Source: an uncultured Lachnospiraceae bacterium (GTDB lineage Bacteria > Bacillota > Clostridia > Lachnospirales > Lachnospiraceae). Taken from it: DNA of 64,000 nucleotides. The notes under the pieces are model-generated. The model saw only the letters and a program-made list of their open reading frames with translations, was not told the origin of the DNA and did not search any database. The stretch is from the NCBI GenBank assembly GCA_910589385.1, contig CAJUTU010000005.1, positions 1 to 64,000 of the forward strand, read 5' to 3'. The position numbers were made by a program, and so were the translations under genes. Position 1 is the first letter of the stretch. The number at the start of each line of letters is the position of its first letter. Below, piece by piece: positions 25,445 to 35,085 of the stretch.

Positions 25445-27760
25445 ATGAAGAGTGAGATAAAAAGCCTTCCGATGGTTGCCTTGCGGGGTATGACGATCAT
25501 GCCGGAGATGGTGGTGCATTTTGACATCAGCCGGGAACGTTCGATTGCGGCAGTGCAGGAGGCCATGTTGGAAGATCAGCAGATTTTTCTTGCAACGCAG
25601 CGAGAGCAGGAGACAGAAGGATCGAGCCAGAGAGAAGTATACGAAGTGGGGACAGTTGCTTCTGTGAAACAGATCATTAAACTGCCGAAAAAACTTTTAA
25701 GGGTTTTGGTATCCGGAGAGACAAGGGGGATTTTAAAAAAGATTGAATATGATACTCCTTATCTGCGTGCGGAAGTGGAGGTGATCGATGAGTCAGATAT
25801 CCAGCCGCCGGAGGATTTGAACAAACAGGCAATGATACGGAGCTTGAAGGATATCTTCATAGATTATGCGGCAAAAAATGGAAAAATGTCTAAGGAAGGG
25901 GTCAGCCGCATCTTAGAGATCCAGGATCTGAAAGAACTGGTTGATGAGATTTCTGCGAATATTCCGTTATATTATCTGGAACTACAGGAAATCTTGAATC
26001 AGACAGATTTCGAAAAACGGTATGAGATGCTGTCTTTTCAGATGGTTAACGAAGTCCAGATCATGGATATAAAGGAGGATATCCGGTCCAAGGTGAAGGA
26101 ACGGGTGGACAAGCATCAGAGGGAATATATCCTGCGAGAGCAGTTAAAGCTTATCCGGGAGGAACTGGGTGATGATACCACGCTATCGGATGCGGAAGAA
26201 TTTGAGCAGGCTGCAAAAAAATTGAAAGCGCCAAAGGAAGTCAAGGAAAAGCTGTCAAAGGAGATCAGCCGTTTTAAAAGTTCCTTGAACAGCCCGGCGG
26301 AAAGCGGTGTGCTTCGGACTTATATCGAGACGCTTCTGGAAATGCCATGGAATAAGGCGGTTAAAGACAGTGGAGATATGGCTTTTGCCGAAGAAGTGCT
26401 GGAGGAGGATCACTATGGGCTGGAACAGGTAAAGGAACGGGTCCTGGAATTTCTGGCGGTACGCTCTCTCACGAAAAAGGGAGAAAGCCCGATACTTTGT
26501 CTGGTGGGGCCGCCGGGAACCGGAAAGACATCTATTGCAAAATCGCTGGCGCGCGCGCTGAAAAAGCCTTACGTCCGTATTTCGCTCGGAGGAGTTCGGG
26601 ATGAAGCGGAAATCCGCGGGCACCGGAAAACCTATGTGGGCGCCATGCCGGGAAGGATTGCCAATGGGATCCGGATGGCGGGTGTGAAAAATCCTTTATT
26701 GCTTTTGGATGAAATTGACAAAGTCAGTACAGACTATAAGGGAGATACTTTTTCCGCACTTTTGGAGGTTTTAGACAGCGAGCAGAACAAAAAGTTCCGT
26801 GACCATTATCTGGAGGTGCCTCTGGATTTATCAGAAGTATTATTTGTAACCACGGCTAATACGACACAGACGATTCCGCGTCCTCTCCTGGATCGGATGG
26901 AGGTCATTGAGGTCAATAGTTATACGGAAAATGAGAAGCTGCATATTGCAGTGGAGCATTTGATCCCAAAACAGTTGGCGAAGCATGGGCTGGATCCTGC
27001 TATGTTGTCATTCAGCAAGCAGGCTATTGGGAAAATGATCAGAAATTATACGAAAGAGGCCGGAGTACGGCAATTGGAGAGGGAGATTGGCAATATCTGC
27101 CGGAAATCGGCAAAAGAAATCCTGACAGAGAATAAGAAAAAGGTCGCGGTCACAGAGAAGAATATCCAAAAATATCTTGGAAAAGAGAAATTTTCCTATC
27201 AGATGGCGAATGACTCTGATGAGGTTGGAATTGTCCGGGGGCTGGCATGGACCAGTGTGGGCGGCGACACCTTGCAGATCGAGGTTAATATCATGCCGGG
27301 AAAGGGGGATATCCTGCTGACCGGGCAGCTTGGCGATGTGATGAAGGAATCCGCCCAGACCGGGATCAGCTATATTCGTTCCATCAGCGGTAATTATGAG
27401 ATTGCAGAGGACTTTTTTGAAAAGCATGATATCCATGTACATATTCCGGAAGGCGCGGTTCCCAAAGACGGGCCCTCAGCCGGGATTACCATGGCGACAG
27501 CGATGTTTTCTGCAATCACAGGACGGAAGGTGCGCGCGGACCTTGCAATGACAGGTGAAGTAACACTGCGCGGAAGAGTGCTTCCTATCGGCGGCCTGAA
27601 GGAAAAGCTTTTGGCAGCAAAAAATGCGGGGATCAAGACGGTTCTGATTCCAAAGAAAAATAAGGCCGATGTGGATGCATTGTCTTCGGAGATCACGAAA
27701 GGCCTGGAAATTGTTCCGGTGGAGCAGATGGATGATGTGCTGGGGCTGGCGTTAGCATAA
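25445..27760 (+). CDS. lon: ATP-dependent protease La (Lon)
   Basis: A 771-residue AAA+ serine protease for damaged and regulatory proteins. The N-terminal LON substrate domain spans about 8-200, a coiled region follows, then the AAA+ module with Walker A GPPGTGKT (about 355-362) and Walker B PLLLLDEIDK (about 417-426). The C-terminal protease domain has the catalytic Ser in KDGPSAGITMA (about 677) and the Lys about 43 residues later in GGLKEKLLAAK. TTGGAGG precedes the ATG. Twelve bases separate it from engB. Confidence 0.97.
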   Translation: MKSEIKSLPMVALRGMTIMPEMVVHFDISRERSIAAVQEAMLEDQQIFLATQREQETEGSSQREVYEVGTVASVKQIIKLPKKLLRVLVSGETRGILKKIEYDTPYLRAEVEVIDESDIQPPEDLNKQAMIRSLKDIFIDYAAKNGKMSKEGVSRILEIQDLKELVDEISANIPLYYLELQEILNQTDFEKRYEMLSFQMVNEVQIMDIKEDIRSKVKERVDKHQREYILREQLKLIREELGDDTTLSDAEEFEQAAKKLKAPKEVKEKLSKEISRFKSSLNSPAESGVLRTYIETLLEMPWNKAVKDSGDMAFAEEVLEEDHYGLEQVKERVLEFLAVRSLTKKGESPILCLVGPPGTGKTSIAKSLARALKKPYVRISLGGVRDEAEIRGHRKTYVGAMPGRIANGIRMAGVKNPLLLLDEIDKVSTDYKGDTFSALLEVLDSEQNKKFRDHYLEVPLDLSEVLFVTTANTTQTIPRPLLDRMEVIEVNSYTENEKLHIAVEHLIPKQLAKHGLDPAMLSFSKQAIGKMIRNYTKEAGVRQLEREIGNICRKSAKEILTENKKKVAVTEKNIQKYLGKEKFSYQMANDSDEVGIVRGLAWTSVGGDTLQIEVNIMPGKGDILLTGQLGDVMKESAQTGISYIRSISGNYEIAEDFFEKHDIHVHIPEGAVPKDGPSAGITMATAMFSAITGRKVRADLAMTGEVTLRGRVLPIGGLKEKLLAAKNAGIKTVLIPKKNKADVDALSSEITKGLEIVPVEQMDDVLGLALA

Positions 27761-27772
27761 AAGGAGATATAT

Positions 27773-28375
27773 ATGGTAATCAAAAGTGTAAATCTGGAAA
27801 CAGTATGTGGGATCACCAGTACGCTGCCGGAGAATGGGAAGCCGGAAATTGCGTTTGCAGGGAAATCCAATGTGGGGAAATCTTCGCTGATCAATGCCTT
27901 GATGAACCGAAAATCTTATGCACGGATCTCCGCCACTCCTGGAAAGACACAGACGATCAATTATTATAACATAAATGAGGAAATCTATCTGGTAGATTTG
28001 CCAGGTTACGGGTATGCAAAAGTATCTGAGAAAGAGAAGGAACAGTGGGGAAAGCTGGTGGAGCGTTATCTGCACAGTTCCTCCCGGCTGGGAGCCGTGT
28101 TCCTTCTGATCGATATCCGGCACGCGCCCTCTGCAAATGACAGGTTGATGTATCAGTGGATTTTGGAACAGGGATTCCAGCCTGTGATCATTGCGACAAA
28201 ATTGGACAAGCTGAAACGGAGCCAGGTGCAAAAGCAGATCAAGGTATTGAAGGAAGGGCTGAAACTGGTTCCGGGAACAAAGCTGATTCCCTTCTCATCT
28301 GTGACAAAGCAAGGTCGGGAGGAAATCTGGGAGTATGTAGAAACACAATGTCTGGAATCGCCGGCGCAAGTATAG
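27773..28375 (+). CDS. engB: Ribosome biogenesis GTP-binding protein YsxC/EngB
   Basis: A 200-residue essential GTPase involved in late 50S ribosome assembly. G-motifs: G1 GKSNVGKSS (about 31-39), G2 region ATPGKTQT (about 56-63), G3 DLPGYGYA (about 75-82), G4 TKLDK (about 142-146). Adjacency to lon is conserved in many Firmicutes. AAAGGAG lies eight bases upstream of the start. Confidence 0.95.
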   Translation: MVIKSVNLETVCGITSTLPENGKPEIAFAGKSNVGKSSLINALMNRKSYARISATPGKTQTINYYNINEEIYLVDLPGYGYAKVSEKEKEQWGKLVERYLHSSSRLGAVFLLIDIRHAPSANDRLMYQWILEQGFQPVIIATKLDKLKRSQVQKQIKVLKEGLKLVPGTKLIPFSSVTKQGREEIWEYVETQCLESPAQV

Positions 28376-28455
28376 GGTATATGAGAGTATTTTAGAGAAT
28401 GAGAATAAAAGAATAGGAAGAATAAGAAACGTGAAAAAGCAGAGGTGTTAGTTTC

Positions 28456-29625
28456 ATGGAAAGTAGAAGGCCATATTGGCAGGTGGCGGTGAGCCTGATC
28501 TTCAGTATTTTGGCAACTGCCGCATTTATCATCATAGGAGTAAAGGCGATCATTTTCTTTATGCCGTTTGTCATTGGATGGTGTATTTCGGCCATTGCCG
28601 CGCCAGTGGTAAATTGGCTGGAAAAACATTTCAAGATTGTAAAGAAGCTTGGTTCCGCGCTGATTGTCATTTTGGTGATCGGGCTGATTGTTCTTTTATT
28701 TTATCTTGCGGTCAGCAGGCTTGTGACAGAGGCCGGCGATCTGACCAAGAATATACCAGAACTTTACAGCCAGTTGGAGAGCGGGCTATGGGAAATCGGA
28801 GGTTCCTTGTCAGGATTGTTCGAAAAACTGCCGGAGGAAGTCCGTACCGGTTTTCAGTCAATGATGGAAAATCTCAACCAATATATGGGGGATTTGATTT
28901 CCAAAATTGGAGAGCCAACAGTGACGGCGGCAGGAAATCTGGCTATGCGTCTCCCGTTTTATCTGGTCTCTGTGCTGGTGGCAGTGATTTCTGCATATTT
29001 TTTTACTGTGGAGCGGGAGGAGGTCCTGAACTGGGCAAAGAAGGTGATGCCACAGTCGATCGTAAAACGGATGACGCTGGTGATGGATAATATGCGTTAT
29101 GCAGTAGGAGGATATTTCCGGGCCCAGTTTAAGATTATGGGGATTGTATTTTTGATCCTGCTGATAGGGTTTGCACTGCTGAAGATCAAATATTTCGCAT
29201 TGATTGCTTTTTTGATTGCGTTTCTGGATTTTCTGCCGTTTTTTGGCACTGGGACTGCCATGCTCCCCTGGGCGCTGTATAAGCTCCTGGTGGGGAATTA
29301 TAAGACGGCGCTGCTGCTGATCGTTATTTATGCCATTACACAGGTCAGCAGACAGATCCTGCAGCCAAAGCTGGTAGCGGACAGCATGGGGATGAACCCC
29401 TTGGTGACTTTGTTCCTATTATATGTGGGATACCGGGTCAGCAGTGTGCTGGGGCTGATCCTCTCTGTGCCGATTGGGATGGTGGTGATCAATATGTGCC
29501 AGGCAGGGGCATTTGATTATATTTTTGACGATGCCAGGATTCTGATTGACGGGATCCTCAGATTGAGGAAGGAGCCGGAGGGGCCTAAGAAGAATCCGGT
29601 CGATTTACAGGAAAGAAAAAAGTAA
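28456..29625 (+). CDS. AI-2E family transporter (YdbI/PerM-like membrane protein)
   Basis: A 389-residue membrane protein with about seven to eight helices: a pair at about 10-55, one at 65-90, a long soluble loop with amphipathic helices (about 95-155), then a helix cluster at 160-350. The conserved region LIAFLDFLPFFGTGTAMLPWALYKL (excerpt LPFFGTGTAMLPW, about 263-275) is typical of the AI-2E exporter/PerM superfamily, whose substrates are mostly undetermined. The C-terminus is short and charged. It lies 80 bases after engB and is probably the last gene of that unit. Confidence 0.88.
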   Translation: MESRRPYWQVAVSLIFSILATAAFIIIGVKAIIFFMPFVIGWCISAIAAPVVNWLEKHFKIVKKLGSALIVILVIGLIVLLFYLAVSRLVTEAGDLTKNIPELYSQLESGLWEIGGSLSGLFEKLPEEVRTGFQSMMENLNQYMGDLISKIGEPTVTAAGNLAMRLPFYLVSVLVAVISAYFFTVEREEVLNWAKKVMPQSIVKRMTLVMDNMRYAVGGYFRAQFKIMGIVFLILLIGFALLKIKYFALIAFLIAFLDFLPFFGTGTAMLPWALYKLLVGNYKTALLLIVIYAITQVSRQILQPKLVADSMGMNPLVTLFLLYVGYRVSSVLGLILSVPIGMVVINMCQAGAFDYIFDDARILIDGILRLRKEPEGPKKNPVDLQERKK

Positions 29626-29630
29626 CGATT

Positions 29631-29647
29631 TGTAAACAAAATGTAAA
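29631..29647 (+). promoter_or_regulatory. WalR/YycF-type direct repeat
   Basis: TGTAAA-CAAAA-TGTAAA matches the WalR box TGTWAH-N5-TGTWAH exactly. It lies just after the AI-2E gene and about 210 bases upstream of the amidase -35, far for a classical activator site. A weaker copy (TGTAAC-TTGAA-AGTAAA, 29851-29867) overlaps the amidase promoter. Confidence 0.45.
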
Positions 29648-29856
29648 AAAAATATTAATTTGTAATAATTCCACATGAGAGAATGTGTCGGCTTTTGCTG
29701 TGGAAAATTTGGAGGAAATCCTTGCGTAACAACATAGAGAATGGCGTAAAAATGCGTGTTTCCATATGTTGTGGTGTGAGGATTTTTCTGTCTTATCCAA
29801 TGAAAAAAAGGCTGTTTACAAAGTCGTTTTGTGTCGGTTTGGCAGAAAATTGTAAC

Positions 29857-29885
29857 TTGAAAGTAAAGTAAGATTGATGTATAAT
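29857..29885 (+). promoter_or_regulatory. Promoter of the wall amidase gene
   Basis: -35 TTGAAA (29857-29862), 17-base spacer, consensus -10 TATAAT (29880-29885); leader about 35 bases. The rest of the gap 29626-29856 is AT-rich and shows only the WalR-type box at its left end. Confidence 0.75.
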
Positions 29886-29927
29886 GAAATCCATGCTTGT
29901 ACAAATAAATTAATATGAGGTGGAATT

Positions 29928-32900
29928 ATGATGAAAGGGAGAAAGAAGAAACTCGTAGTATGGCTTCTTGCGCTCACTATGCTGGTGAGTTCAGGCCCTG
30001 GCCTTGATGTGGCTGCGGTAGGACCGGGAACAGTTACCACTGTAGACGACGCAGGCGGGGATACGGATCTGGATTCGGCAGATGCGGACCAAACCGATGC
30101 AGACCAGACTGCGGGGCAGGAGCCGGCTGCCAAAGATGCAGATTCGGCAGAAGGCACAGATGCGGATCCAGCGGATTCTGACCAACAGCAGGGAACAGAT
30201 GTGACGCAGGATTCCGATGGGGCGAACGCCCAGGATGAGGCTGAGGATTCCGATAAGTCCGCAGAGGATGAAGAATCAGAAGAACCAGAAGAAGAGAAAG
30301 AAGAGGAAGACGAAGAAGTTCAGGAAAGCCTGATCAATTACTTAGTCGTCGGACAAGCAGAGATGCAGGCACCAGGGGAGCAGAGCGTGATTGTATCTTA
30401 TGGAGACGGGACGGAGGAGATTTCATCCGTCAAACTGGTACTCACAGGGGAAGATGGCAAGCAGATAGAAATTCCGTTGACGGAGAAACAGGAAGCCAGT
30501 TACCGTTTTGCCAAGGCATTTGAAGAGAGTGAGGCAGGTGTCTATAAGCTTGCTCGATTTGCCTATGAAGAAGATGGACATAAAAAGTATATTGAATTAG
30601 AGAAGATTGGCATATCGGCAGAGTTTACCGTGCAGGCAGGCTCTGTGCAGAGCAGGAGCGGAGAAAATATAGAAGAGCCGGAAATCTCTGTCATGACATT
30701 GACATCAGATGATATTTCGGACGATATGACAAGCGATATTGAAACTGCGATCCAGGAGGCGGCAGACCAGGCCGTTGAAGATGTGATCGAGGGCGCGGTG
30801 GAGCTGGGGGCATCCAGTACAGAGAAGTCTTACAGCAAGGCTGGCGTGAGCGCTACAGCGACGGCGGCAGTAGATGATGCTATCAAGCTGGGATCTTACA
30901 GCGCGCCGAAAGCTTATACCGGAACCGTATCATCGGTTGTGGTGGTCCTGGATCCGGGGCATGGCGGAAGTGATGAAGGTGCAACAGCATCGTCTAATGG
31001 CTTGAAAGAAAAGGATATTAACTTAAAGATTGCGCAGTATTGTAAGGCAGAGCTGGAACGGCATGACGGCGTTACTGTTTACATGACCCGTACCACAGAT
31101 AAATATGTAGGGCTGGAAGAGAGAGTTCAGGCAGCCAAGCTCATGGGCGCTACGCTTTTTGTAAGTATACATATGAATTCGGCTCAGAGTGAAGATGCGA
31201 AAGGTGCAGAAGTATATTATCCGAATGCGAACTATAATCCGACAGTTGGAAGTGATGGAAAGGCAGCAGCCCAGAGTATTTTGAATGAACTGGTGGAATT
31301 GGGGCTGGCTAACCGTGGTGTCAAGTTCTTAAACGCAACGAATAATGACGACGGCCAGGGTGTCTACGCTGATGGTTCTACCGCTGATTATTATAGCGTT
31401 ATCAGGAACAGTAAGAAAAACGGATTCCCGGGAATTATCGTGGAACATGCATTCCTATCTAATGAAGATGACGCAAAGCAATTGGAAAGCGAGGCATTCC
31501 TTAAGCAGTTAGGACAGGCCGATGCCCAGGGTATTTTGAAATATTGCGAGACAAAGACAGATTATTCATCTGTATATGATTATACTTATTATGTCACCCG
31601 TTATTCGGATGTACGGCGGGCTTATGGCGGCAATCCGGTCGGGGCCTTGCAGCATTTTGTTAACTACGGGATGAAAGAAGGGCGGCAGGCGAGCCAGGAA
31701 TTTAGCCCAGATGCATATAGGAACCGTTATTCAGATCTTCGGACAGCCTTTGGGCAAAATTACCCGTTGTATTATATGCATTATATTAATTTCGGCAAAA
31801 AAGAAGGCAGGATTGCTACAACAGACGGCTCGAATGTAAACTCGGGTTCAAACGCCGGCTCTAATGTGCCGAGCAATACGGCAACCAACACGGTATATGC
31901 CGGAATGGATTATGGCGATGTCTATGATTATGAGTACTATATCAACAGATACAGCGATCTAGCTGCCGTATTTTCCGGAGACTATGCCGGGGCATTGAAG
32001 CATTTCGTGACGAACGGCATGCGGGAGGGCAGGCAGGCAAAAGGAACATTTAATGTGGTTGCCTATCGGAATAACTATAGGACTGATTTTAAAAAGCATT
32101 TTGCGAATAATATGGCTGCCTATGACAACTGGGAATGGTACTTTATGCACTACATAGAGTACGGGAAAGCCGAGGGAAGGTCAGGGCTGCCGCTGAGCGG
32201 GATAGATGATCCGGATGACGAAGATGTAAAAGGTACTACCCAATATGGACTGATCGATTATAAGGATGTCTATGATTTTGAGTACTATATCTCCAAATAT
32301 TCTGATATAAGGAAAGCATATGGGAATAATCCGGACAAGGCTCTGCAGCATTTCATAAGACATGGGATGGATGAAGGACGCCAGGGCAATCAGGAATTCA
32401 ATGTGCATGGATACCGCAGCAGATACAGCGACCTCCGGTCAGCGTTCGGCAATAATATGAAGCAATATTACCTTCACTATATCAATCATGGAAAGAAGGA
32501 AGGAAGGAAGACGAATCTGGTCGCTGTCACAACCTATCAGGGTACGGATTACAGCAAAGTGTATAACTTTGACTATTATACCAAGAGATACAGTGATCTG
32601 AGCCAGGCATTTTCTAACGATCCGGCAGGCGCTATCCAGCACTTTATCCAGCATGGAGTCAGCGAAGGAAGGCAGGCGTGTGAAGAATTCAGCATTACTG
32701 CATATAAGAACAATAATTCGGATCTGAGAAGAGCGTTCGGCGACAATGATATGGCGTACGTCCGGCACTATATTACATTAGGATATAAGGAAGAGAACCG
32801 TAATCCAAGTTCACCGATCCTTCATGCGATCAAAGGTACTACAACGACTACTGTAAACCAGATGGTTATGTATTTCCTTGCAAACGCGCCATACCCGTCC

Positions 32901-33386
32901 TATTACGCGAATAATACGGATGTAAAAACGATTAATGAATTTTGTGAGTTATATTATAATATTTGTAAGCAGTATGGCATTAAAGCTGAGGTTGCTTTCT
33001 GCCAGGCGATGAAAGAGACCAACTTCTTAAGGTTTGGAGGAGATGTAAAGCAGACACAGTTTAACTTTGCAGGTCTGGGAGCTACAGGAAACAGCGTATC
33101 AGGGGCATCCTTTAACAGTGTTGAAGAAGGGATCCGCGCTCATATCCAGCATTTGTATGCTTACGCAGATAAGAACGCAAGCGAAGCTTCCGTTAAAGCG
33201 ATTGAAGGGAAAGGCGACAAATCTCTTGTAGATCCAAGGTTCCAGTTTGTGACAAAGGGAAGCGCCATCAATGTTGAGCATTTGGGGCAGAAAGAGAACC
33301 CAATCCCCGGTCTGGGCTGGGCTACAGCGGAAAGATATGGTTACAGTATTGTAGAGGACTATATGAATAAGCTGGAAATGTATTAA
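29928..33386 (+). CDS. Modular N-acetylmuramoyl-L-alanine amidase with repeats and glucosaminidase-like domain
   Basis: A secreted 1,152-residue wall hydrolase. Signal peptide at about 1-27 (GRKKKLVVWLLALTML core); Asp/Glu-rich linker (about 35-135); a small beta domain (about 140-240); Amidase_3 domain (about 335-540) with VVLDPGHGGSDEGA, the zinc Glu in GLKEKDINLK, VSIHMNSA and IIVEHAFLSN. Four repeats follow, starting near 544, 660, 776 and 873, each with VYDYxYYxxRYSDL, HF...GMxEGRQA and a second half ending HYIxxGKKEGR. The C-terminal domain (about 961-1152) has VAFCQAMKETNFLRFGG, a glucosaminidase-like catalytic Glu context. It probably cuts both peptide and glycan links of peptidoglycan; the repeats are likely wall-binding. 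ATG 29931 is an equally good start. Confidence 0.88.
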   Translation: MMKGRKKKLVVWLLALTMLVSSGPGLDVAAVGPGTVTTVDDAGGDTDLDSADADQTDADQTAGQEPAAKDADSAEGTDADPADSDQQQGTDVTQDSDGANAQDEAEDSDKSAEDEESEEPEEEKEEEDEEVQESLINYLVVGQAEMQAPGEQSVIVSYGDGTEEISSVKLVLTGEDGKQIEIPLTEKQEASYRFAKAFEESEAGVYKLARFAYEEDGHKKYIELEKIGISAEFTVQAGSVQSRSGENIEEPEISVMTLTSDDISDDMTSDIETAIQEAADQAVEDVIEGAVELGASSTEKSYSKAGVSATATAAVDDAIKLGSYSAPKAYTGTVSSVVVVLDPGHGGSDEGATASSNGLKEKDINLKIAQYCKAELERHDGVTVYMTRTTDKYVGLEERVQAAKLMGATLFVSIHMNSAQSEDAKGAEVYYPNANYNPTVGSDGKAAAQSILNELVELGLANRGVKFLNATNNDDGQGVYADGSTADYYSVIRNSKKNGFPGIIVEHAFLSNEDDAKQLESEAFLKQLGQADAQGILKYCETKTDYSSVYDYTYYVTRYSDVRRAYGGNPVGALQHFVNYGMKEGRQASQEFSPDAYRNRYSDLRTAFGQNYPLYYMHYINFGKKEGRIATTDGSNVNSGSNAGSNVPSNTATNTVYAGMDYGDVYDYEYYINRYSDLAAVFSGDYAGALKHFVTNGMREGRQAKGTFNVVAYRNNYRTDFKKHFANNMAAYDNWEWYFMHYIEYGKAEGRSGLPLSGIDDPDDEDVKGTTQYGLIDYKDVYDFEYYISKYSDIRKAYGNNPDKALQHFIRHGMDEGRQGNQEFNVHGYRSRYSDLRSAFGNNMKQYYLHYINHGKKEGRKTNLVAVTTYQGTDYSKVYNFDYYTKRYSDLSQAFSNDPAGAIQHFIQHGVSEGRQACEEFSITAYKNNNSDLRRAFGDNDMAYVRHYITLGYKEENRNPSSPILHAIKGTTTTTVNQMVMYFLANAPYPSYYANNTDVKTINEFCELYYNICKQYGIKAEVAFCQAMKETNFLRFGGDVKQTQFNFAGLGATGNSVSGASFNSVEEGIRAHIQHLYAYADKNASEASVKAIEGKGDKSLVDPRFQFVTKGSAINVEHLGQKENPIPGLGWATAERYGYSIVEDYMNKLEMY

Positions 33387-33433
33387 AGAAATAATGGAAG
33401 GAATCCGTTAAGATTTCCTTTGCCTAAGGGCAG

Positions 33434-33477
33434 AAAACAGTATCATTTGAAGACAATTCAAATGATACTGTTTTTTT
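33434..33477 (+). terminator. Strong terminator after the amidase gene
   Basis: Stem AAAACAGTATCATTTGAA with its perfect complement, 4-base loop, then a run of T to 33477. Confidence 0.92.
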
Positions 33478-33544
33478 ATCCCGCATAGAACGACAGATGC
33501 TACAAATTCACTACGAAATTATTACAAAACCATGAATTAAAATG

Positions 33545-33593
33545 TGTAAAATGTATGTTAGGACTTGTCCTTTTTTGGAAAATATTATATGAT
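33545..33593 (+). promoter_or_regulatory. Promoter with WalR-like box before the sugar-phosphotransferase gene
   Basis: TGTAAA-N5-TGTTAG (33545-33561), three bases, -35 TTGTCC (33565-33570), 17-base spacer, -10 TATGAT (33588-33593). The same layout occurs at 58842-58890. One position of the second half-site departs from the WalR consensus. Confidence 0.6.
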
Positions 33594-33641
33594 ATTACAC
33601 GTACTGGCAAAATAATGTCATAATGGAGAAGGAAGTAAGCA

Positions 33642-35045
33642 GTGATTAAAGAGAATCAAAAACTTTTAAATAGATTACAGGTGCTCCTGGACGGAGTAAT
33701 GATTGTTGCGTCCTACATGCTGGCGTGGTATATCCGGTTTCGGACTGGGATTTTTGAGCAGGATCCGTGGACCCTGTCTTTGGGAGCCTATATGAGGCTT
33801 CTGGTGCCGATCGTGCCGGGGTTCTTAGTTTTATATTATGCGTTCAGATTGTATGAGCCGAAGCGGGTATTGGGAAGGAGGCTGGAAGCCTGGAGGGTGA
33901 TCCAGGCCAATGTACTTGGGGTTATGATCCTGACCCTGCTTTTGTATCTGGTGAGGCAGTTTGATATTTCCAGGACCATGCTGTTTGTATTTGCCTGTGT
34001 GGATATTTTCATGGGGGTGCTGGAACGTAACATTGTCCGGTATGTCCTGCGCAGGATGCGCAAGAACGGGCATAATCTGAAGCATATTATCCTGGTCGGA
34101 TACAGCCGTGCGGCAGAGCAGTATATTGACAGGATCATGGTGAATCCGGAATGGGGATATTATGTGAGGGGCATCTTGGATGATACCATGCCCCATGGCA
34201 TGGAATACAGAGGGATCAAGGTACTTGGCAGTATCGACAATCTGAATATCATCCTGCCTCAAAACAGGCTGGATGAAATTGTAATTACCCTGGGACTGAG
34301 TGAATATCACAAGCTGGAGCGGATTGTAGGTATGTGCGAAAAGTCCGGCGTGCATACGAAATTTATTCCCGATTACAATAATATTATCCCAACGAAACCA
34401 TATACAGAAGATATCCAGGGGATTCCTGTTATTAATATCCGGCATGTGCCGCTGAATAATACATTGAACTGGATTGTGAAAAGGATGATGGATATTTTTG
34501 GGGCACTGTTTGCCATTCTCTTATTTTCGCCGATAATGCTGGCGGTCGCCCTTACCATTAAAATTACAGATCCAGGTCCTCTCATTTTTAAACAGGAACG
34601 GATCGGATTGAAAAATAAGCCATTTTATATGTATAAATTCCGTTCCATGATCATGCAGAAAGAGTCAGATGAGGAAAAAGGATGGACAAGAAAGGACGAT
34701 CCGCGTGTTACTCCGATCGGGCATTTTATACGCAGGACGAGTATTGATGAACTGCCGCAGTTATTCAATATCTTGAAAGGGGATATGAGCCTGGTAGGCC
34801 CAAGGCCTGAGAGGCCGCAGTTTGTGGAGAAATTTAAGGAGGAGATCCCCAGATATATGATCAAACATCAGGTCAGGCCGGGACTGACCGGATGGGCCCA
34901 GGTCAATGGATACCGTGGGGATACTTCCATACGTGGAAGGATTGAATGTGATCTGTATTATATTGAAAACTGGACATTGGGACTTGACCTAAAGATTATT
35001 ATTCTGACGTTCTTTAAAGGATTTGTGAATAAAAATGCTTATTAG
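33642..35045 (+). CDS. Polyprenyl glycosylphosphotransferase (WbaP/CpsE-like initiating enzyme)
   Basis: A 467-residue membrane enzyme that moves a sugar-1-phosphate onto undecaprenyl phosphate, the first step of a polysaccharide repeat. N-terminal four to five helices (about 10-125), a CoA-binding-3-like central domain (about 140-260, ILVGYSRAAEQYIDR), another helix (about 283-307), then the catalytic Bac_transf domain with KFRSMI, RRTSIDELPQLFNILKGDMS and LVGPRPERP. Start codon is GTG 33642 with GGAAG upstream; ATG is absent nearby. It has its own promoter and is followed within 41 bases by the polymerase-like gene. Confidence 0.93.
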   Translation: MIKENQKLLNRLQVLLDGVMIVASYMLAWYIRFRTGIFEQDPWTLSLGAYMRLLVPIVPGFLVLYYAFRLYEPKRVLGRRLEAWRVIQANVLGVMILTLLLYLVRQFDISRTMLFVFACVDIFMGVLERNIVRYVLRRMRKNGHNLKHIILVGYSRAAEQYIDRIMVNPEWGYYVRGILDDTMPHGMEYRGIKVLGSIDNLNIILPQNRLDEIVITLGLSEYHKLERIVGMCEKSGVHTKFIPDYNNIIPTKPYTEDIQGIPVINIRHVPLNNTLNWIVKRMMDIFGALFAILLFSPIMLAVALTIKITDPGPLIFKQERIGLKNKPFYMYKFRSMIMQKESDEEKGWTRKDDPRVTPIGHFIRRTSIDELPQLFNILKGDMSLVGPRPERPQFVEKFKEEIPRYMIKHQVRPGLTGWAQVNGYRGDTSIRGRIECDLYYIENWTLGLDLKIIILTFFKGFVNKNAY

Positions 35046-35085
35046 ATGTTGGACGAATGAGATTATAGCCTGGAAAGGGAATGAT

